In this document: positions 61,119 through 64,000 of the stretch, piece after piece
Layout of the letters: the number at the start of each line of letters is the position of its first letter
Position numbering within the stretch: the first letter of the stretch is position 1
Origin: Notospermus geniculatus
Taxonomy: Eukaryota > Nemertea > Pilidiophora > Heteronemertea > Lineidae
NCBI GenBank assembly: GCA_002633025.1
Contig: NMRB01000076.1
Location: 260,935 to 324,934, forward strand
Direction of reading: 5' to 3'
DNA length: 64,000 nt
Notes under the pieces: generated by a model
The model's input: only the letters and a program-made list of their open reading frames with translations
The model's database searches: none
Told to the model about the DNA's origin: nothing
Position numbers and translations under genes: made by a program

Positions 61119-61325
61119 CACGAAAGAAAAAACGGACTTTGGTGGACACTTCATTGCCTTTGCTTGAGGAAGTTGAGTAGCACGCATTCCAAGATGGACG
61201 GGAACTACCCAAATGGGAATATTTCAAAGGTTCAGACAGTTGGAGATCATGTTTGTTTGCAGAACTTTTGGAAAAGTAGATGTCCACAATAGCTAAACGG
61301 ATGTGAAGCAGGATGTTTTCCTCAT
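61119..61325 (-). CDS. Candidate minus-strand exon (unidentified)
   Basis: Long pyrimidine tract and TTGTTTGTAG acceptor, then an open frame: DEENILLHIRLAIVDIYFSK, HDLQLSEPLKYSHL, SSKGNEVSTKVRFFFRV. Possible GTCAGT donor at 61118. It reads as a beta-strand-rich segment. No family is recognised. Confidence 0.28.
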
Positions 61326-61572
61326 CTACAAACAACAAGTTCCACAAATAGAAATCAAAGCAAATAACAGCATTCATGTCTTCGTGTATCGAAGTGATGG
61401 TTCTTTTGTCATGATACAAAATCCAATTTCAGGTTTGGCAAATATACATCTGATGAGCCTTTCATTCTTTGGCTGCATAATTTATATGACTAGAGGGGCA
61501 GAATAGAAAAATTAAGAATTCATAAAGACTTGATAGAGACGCCAACCTGAATTATTCATCCCGCACAGGTAC

Positions 61573-61738
61573 AACACAAAACTGATACCAATAGAGATGC
61601 AATTAGCAACAAGATATTGACACAGAATAAGAAATGATACAATTTCACACGGAGTCTGATTGGATTCCGATGCATTTTCAGGGCAAAGATGGTTTCGACT
61701 GACAATCGAACAAGAGCTTGGAAAGGATCGACACCATG
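61573..61738 (-). CDS. Candidate minus-strand exon with a hydrophobic segment
   Basis: Acceptor GATTGTCTCCCCATAG, then WCRSFPSSCSIVSRNHLCPE, ASESNQTPCEIVSFLILCQY, LVANCISIGISF. Several Cys are followed by a membrane-like stretch. The donor (GTACCT at 61572) is a guess. It lies just downstream, in minus-strand order, of the 21-bp minisatellite. Confidence 0.25.
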
Positions 61739-61817
61739 CTATGGGGAGACAATCAGCATCCTGAGAAACAGCAGGACATGGCTTGTGAAGAACGGGGCCA
61801 TCCTTATGAACAGATTG

Positions 61818-62180
61818 AACATAGTTGGGAAGAGCCTGGTTGTAGTTGGGAATTGAGAGCCTGGCTGTTTGAGAAGAATCTTGCTGTAGTCGGAAAGAAG
61901 CTGGCTGTAGTTGGGAAGAAGCTGGCTGTAGTCGGGAAGAAGCTGGCTGTAGTGTGGAAGAAGCTGGCTGTAGTCTGGAAGAAGCTTGCTGTAGTCGGGA
62001 AGAAGCTTGCTGTAGTCGGGAAGAAGCTGGCTATAGTCGGGAAGAAGCTGGCTGTAGTCGGGAAGAAGCCGGCTTTTGTCGGGAAGGAGCTGGCTGTAGT
62101 TGGGAAGAACCTGGCCGTTGTTGGGAAGAGTTTGGGCATAACTAGGAAAGAGCGTAGCAGTACTCCGGGAAGAGCCTGGC
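61818..62180. repeat. 21-bp minisatellite (GCTGGCTGTAGTCGGGAAGAA)
   Basis: About 16 units of 21 bp with point variants. Because 21 is a multiple of three, long open frames appear on both strands (PDYSQLL on minus, AVVGKKL on plus). I treat them as repeat artefacts. Confidence 0.9.
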
Positions 62181-62448
62181 TGTAGTTGGTGAGAACCTAG
62201 TTGGAAAGAACCTGGGTACCTGGACATAGTTGGATGGAAGAACATGGCTGTAGTTGGGAGAACTTGGCCATAGTTAGGAAGAATCTGCTGAGGTTTGCCC
62301 ACATTTGAAAATATGCCAATATACCACAAATACGAAGCATTTCAACAAGTCTCCCTTGATAGACAAGTCAAAGTTTCTCAGCTTCAACTTCCCATTTGAC
62401 ACATATACTTCTGACGTCAAGTTAGTATGGAAGTACTTGGTTCACTAC

Positions 62449-62563
62449 CCAGATGACAATCATCAACCAAGTCAGGAGTAAGTGATCGATGTCCGCCCAA
62501 GACCCAAGGGGACTTGGTTCAGAATAAGTCATGTGCTGTGTGACAACATGCCAGACATAATTT
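62449..62563 (-). CDS. Candidate minus-strand exon (unidentified)
   Basis: Acceptor ATATTCTTTGATCGTAG and donor GTAGTG bound 115 bp reading NYVWHVVTQHMTYSEPSPLG, SWADIDHLLLTWLMIVIW, with a hydrophobic end. No family is recognised. Confidence 0.22.
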
Positions 62564-62886
62564 CTACGATCAAAGAATATTATCAGAGGATGTCCAGTCA
62601 GGCATGACCTTCGATAATTATCGTACCTGGATCTATGGCACGGCTTGGGCTGAGGACCCGCGGGAGGCACAGCTTTTGCGATATGAGGCAAAAGTGTCAG
62701 AAATAGTTTCCATGATCAAGCTTTGCAGTTAATGCAATAAAGTTAGCTTGAGATTTGGGCGATCAGTTCAGCCAAGGAAGCCAAGGTGGCAGCTGTAAGC
62801 GACATGGGTCTTGAGGCCACCCAAGACGTGGATTTGGTTATCTGGTAACATGTGACCCTAGGGAAGCATCAGCTGCCTGACTCCAC

Positions 62887-63093
62887 CCGTGTGTTTAAGG
62901 AAAGTGTATTATTTTGGCAGGAAGATATGTCAATTTGTGTCACGGTAGAAGTGATTTGGAAACACAGCAGCTCGAGGGTTACAAGGAAGTTCTTGGGAGA
63001 GCAGTCCAATGGCTGGGACTGGGAGATGAGGGGGTCATATTTAGGGTCAGCAGTTTCATTCGTGTTGAAGTATGGATGACAAGGGCAGCTCTC
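62887..63093 (-). CDS. Candidate minus-strand exon, Cys-rich (unidentified)
   Basis: Acceptor GTAGGTTTCTGCAG opens 69 codons, phase 0 to 0 if the GTGGAG donor is used. It reads ESCPCHPYFNTNETADPKYD, SQPLDCSPKNFLVTLELLCF, VTQIDISSCQNNTLSL. It has five Cys and NET/NNT sites, consistent with an extracellular domain. It is the most upstream of the minus-strand series I can defend. Confidence 0.3.
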
Positions 63094-64000
63094 CTGCAGA
63101 AACCTACCACAACATGCCACAAGACTAACAAGTTCCCATGGGGAAGCTAAATTCCCAATTTTGTAACATTGCAAATGATACAATAGCAAAGTGCACAGAT
63201 AATTGCCCATAACTCATGTATTAATGTCCTCATGTCACATTCAATGGCCCTATTTACTGCAAAAAAACACCAGAAACCACAGCAGGATTCTGTGAACGAC
63301 ATCTCAGCAACATTGAAATTCTGGTCACACAAATTCTCCATCACAATTTACAACTTTGTTGCAAAAATCTTGACACTGATTACTTCAAGAATCCACAACA
63401 CAGAGTTCTCTTTGTTGTCTTCATGGTATCTCCTAAACCATCTTTCAATTCACTGAACCGTCTTTCAACATCACACTCACCTCATTCTATAGTACCCTTT
63501 TCAGCTTGTCTGCGACGGTTTCACGAGATATAAACTGTGACATCTCCGTATTAGCCTCCAAACATGCATTCTTATAAAAAAAGATCTTAAACTTCCCAGC
63601 GGCAAGTCTCAAACTTCATGAGATTTTGCGTTGCTGAGTTGGAACCTGGCAACTCAATACCACTGTGTGATAGCTTTTGTCGGCTTTGATTCCTGATACT
63701 CTCTGATTTAATCCTTTCTCCACTCTTAAAGCAGCGTTGCTTTTTTCCTCACGAACATGTCAACAGTACTCAAGCTTTCTATGGGTTTTTTTAACAAAAT
63801 ATAGATTTTAGATTTAATTTGCGAGGTACTTCAACGGCACATTATCGGAATTTCTAATTCTGTTGTCATCGCGTTTTCCTTTATTGATGAAGAGTTGTTT
63901 TTACGTGTTTTGAAGCAAAAACTCATGTGTACAAGGCATGCAGAAGGCTGTGTGTTGCCGTAATCCAGAGTCTGTCGTTTCTTTCCTGTCGTCTTGGACC
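63094..64000. other. Right edge of window, nothing supported
   Basis: AT-rich sequence with no exon or repeat I can support on either strand. If the minus-strand series is a gene, its upstream exons could lie here or beyond. Confidence 0.4.

Noticed and set aside
61718-62329. Long open frames on both strands (155 and 196 codons)
   Set aside because: They are made of a 21-bp tandem repeat read in frame.

Overview
The window looks like animal genomic DNA: long introns, GT/AG splice sites, many short foldback elements and several minisatellites. It carries no bacterial-style gene packing. The mix of palindromic MITE-like elements, large introns and a minisatellite copied from a splice acceptor suggests a marine invertebrate deuterostome or lophotrochozoan. 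I lean to a lancelet (Branchiostoma), but that is an inference from repeat style only.

The one gene I recognise with confidence runs on the + strand. It is a heparan sulfate N-deacetylase/N-sulfotransferase (NDST), seen as seven exon copies with good splice sites and matching phases: 6193-7364 (leader and start), 7552-7678, 22025-22140, 38293-38405, 42436-42621, 45304-45432 and 48741-48923. Together they encode about 582 residues: cytoplasmic tail, signal-anchor, N-terminal luminal domain and the N-deacetylase domain. The sulfotransferase half (about 300 residues in the family) is not in the remaining 15 kb and must lie beyond the window, be misassembled or be lost.

The main discovery candidate is that exons 22025-22140 (3A) and 38293-38405 (3B) are diverged copies of the same exon. 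They encode alternative versions of the His-rich FWWFGH segment of the deacetylase. Both start at phase 1 and end at phase 0, so exactly one can be used. Joining 3A to 3B gives a stop after 20 codons, and skipping both gives a stop in the third codon. The gene could therefore make two enzyme isoforms by mutually exclusive splicing.

A second notable structure is a 54-bp minisatellite (44893-45303) whose unit repeats the acceptor and first bases of exon 5. The real exon start at 45304 sits exactly in register as the last copy.

Layout: 1-6.2 kb, upstream or leader region with two weak exon candidates and foldback elements. 6.2-48.9 kb, NDST with introns holding foldback elements, minisatellites, tandem duplications and one 360-bp gap (38551-38910). 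48.9-56 kb, repeats and duplications. 56.9-63.1 kb, a series of minus-strand exon-like open segments with good acceptors that may be an unidentified membrane or secreted protein gene, interrupted by a 21-bp minisatellite.
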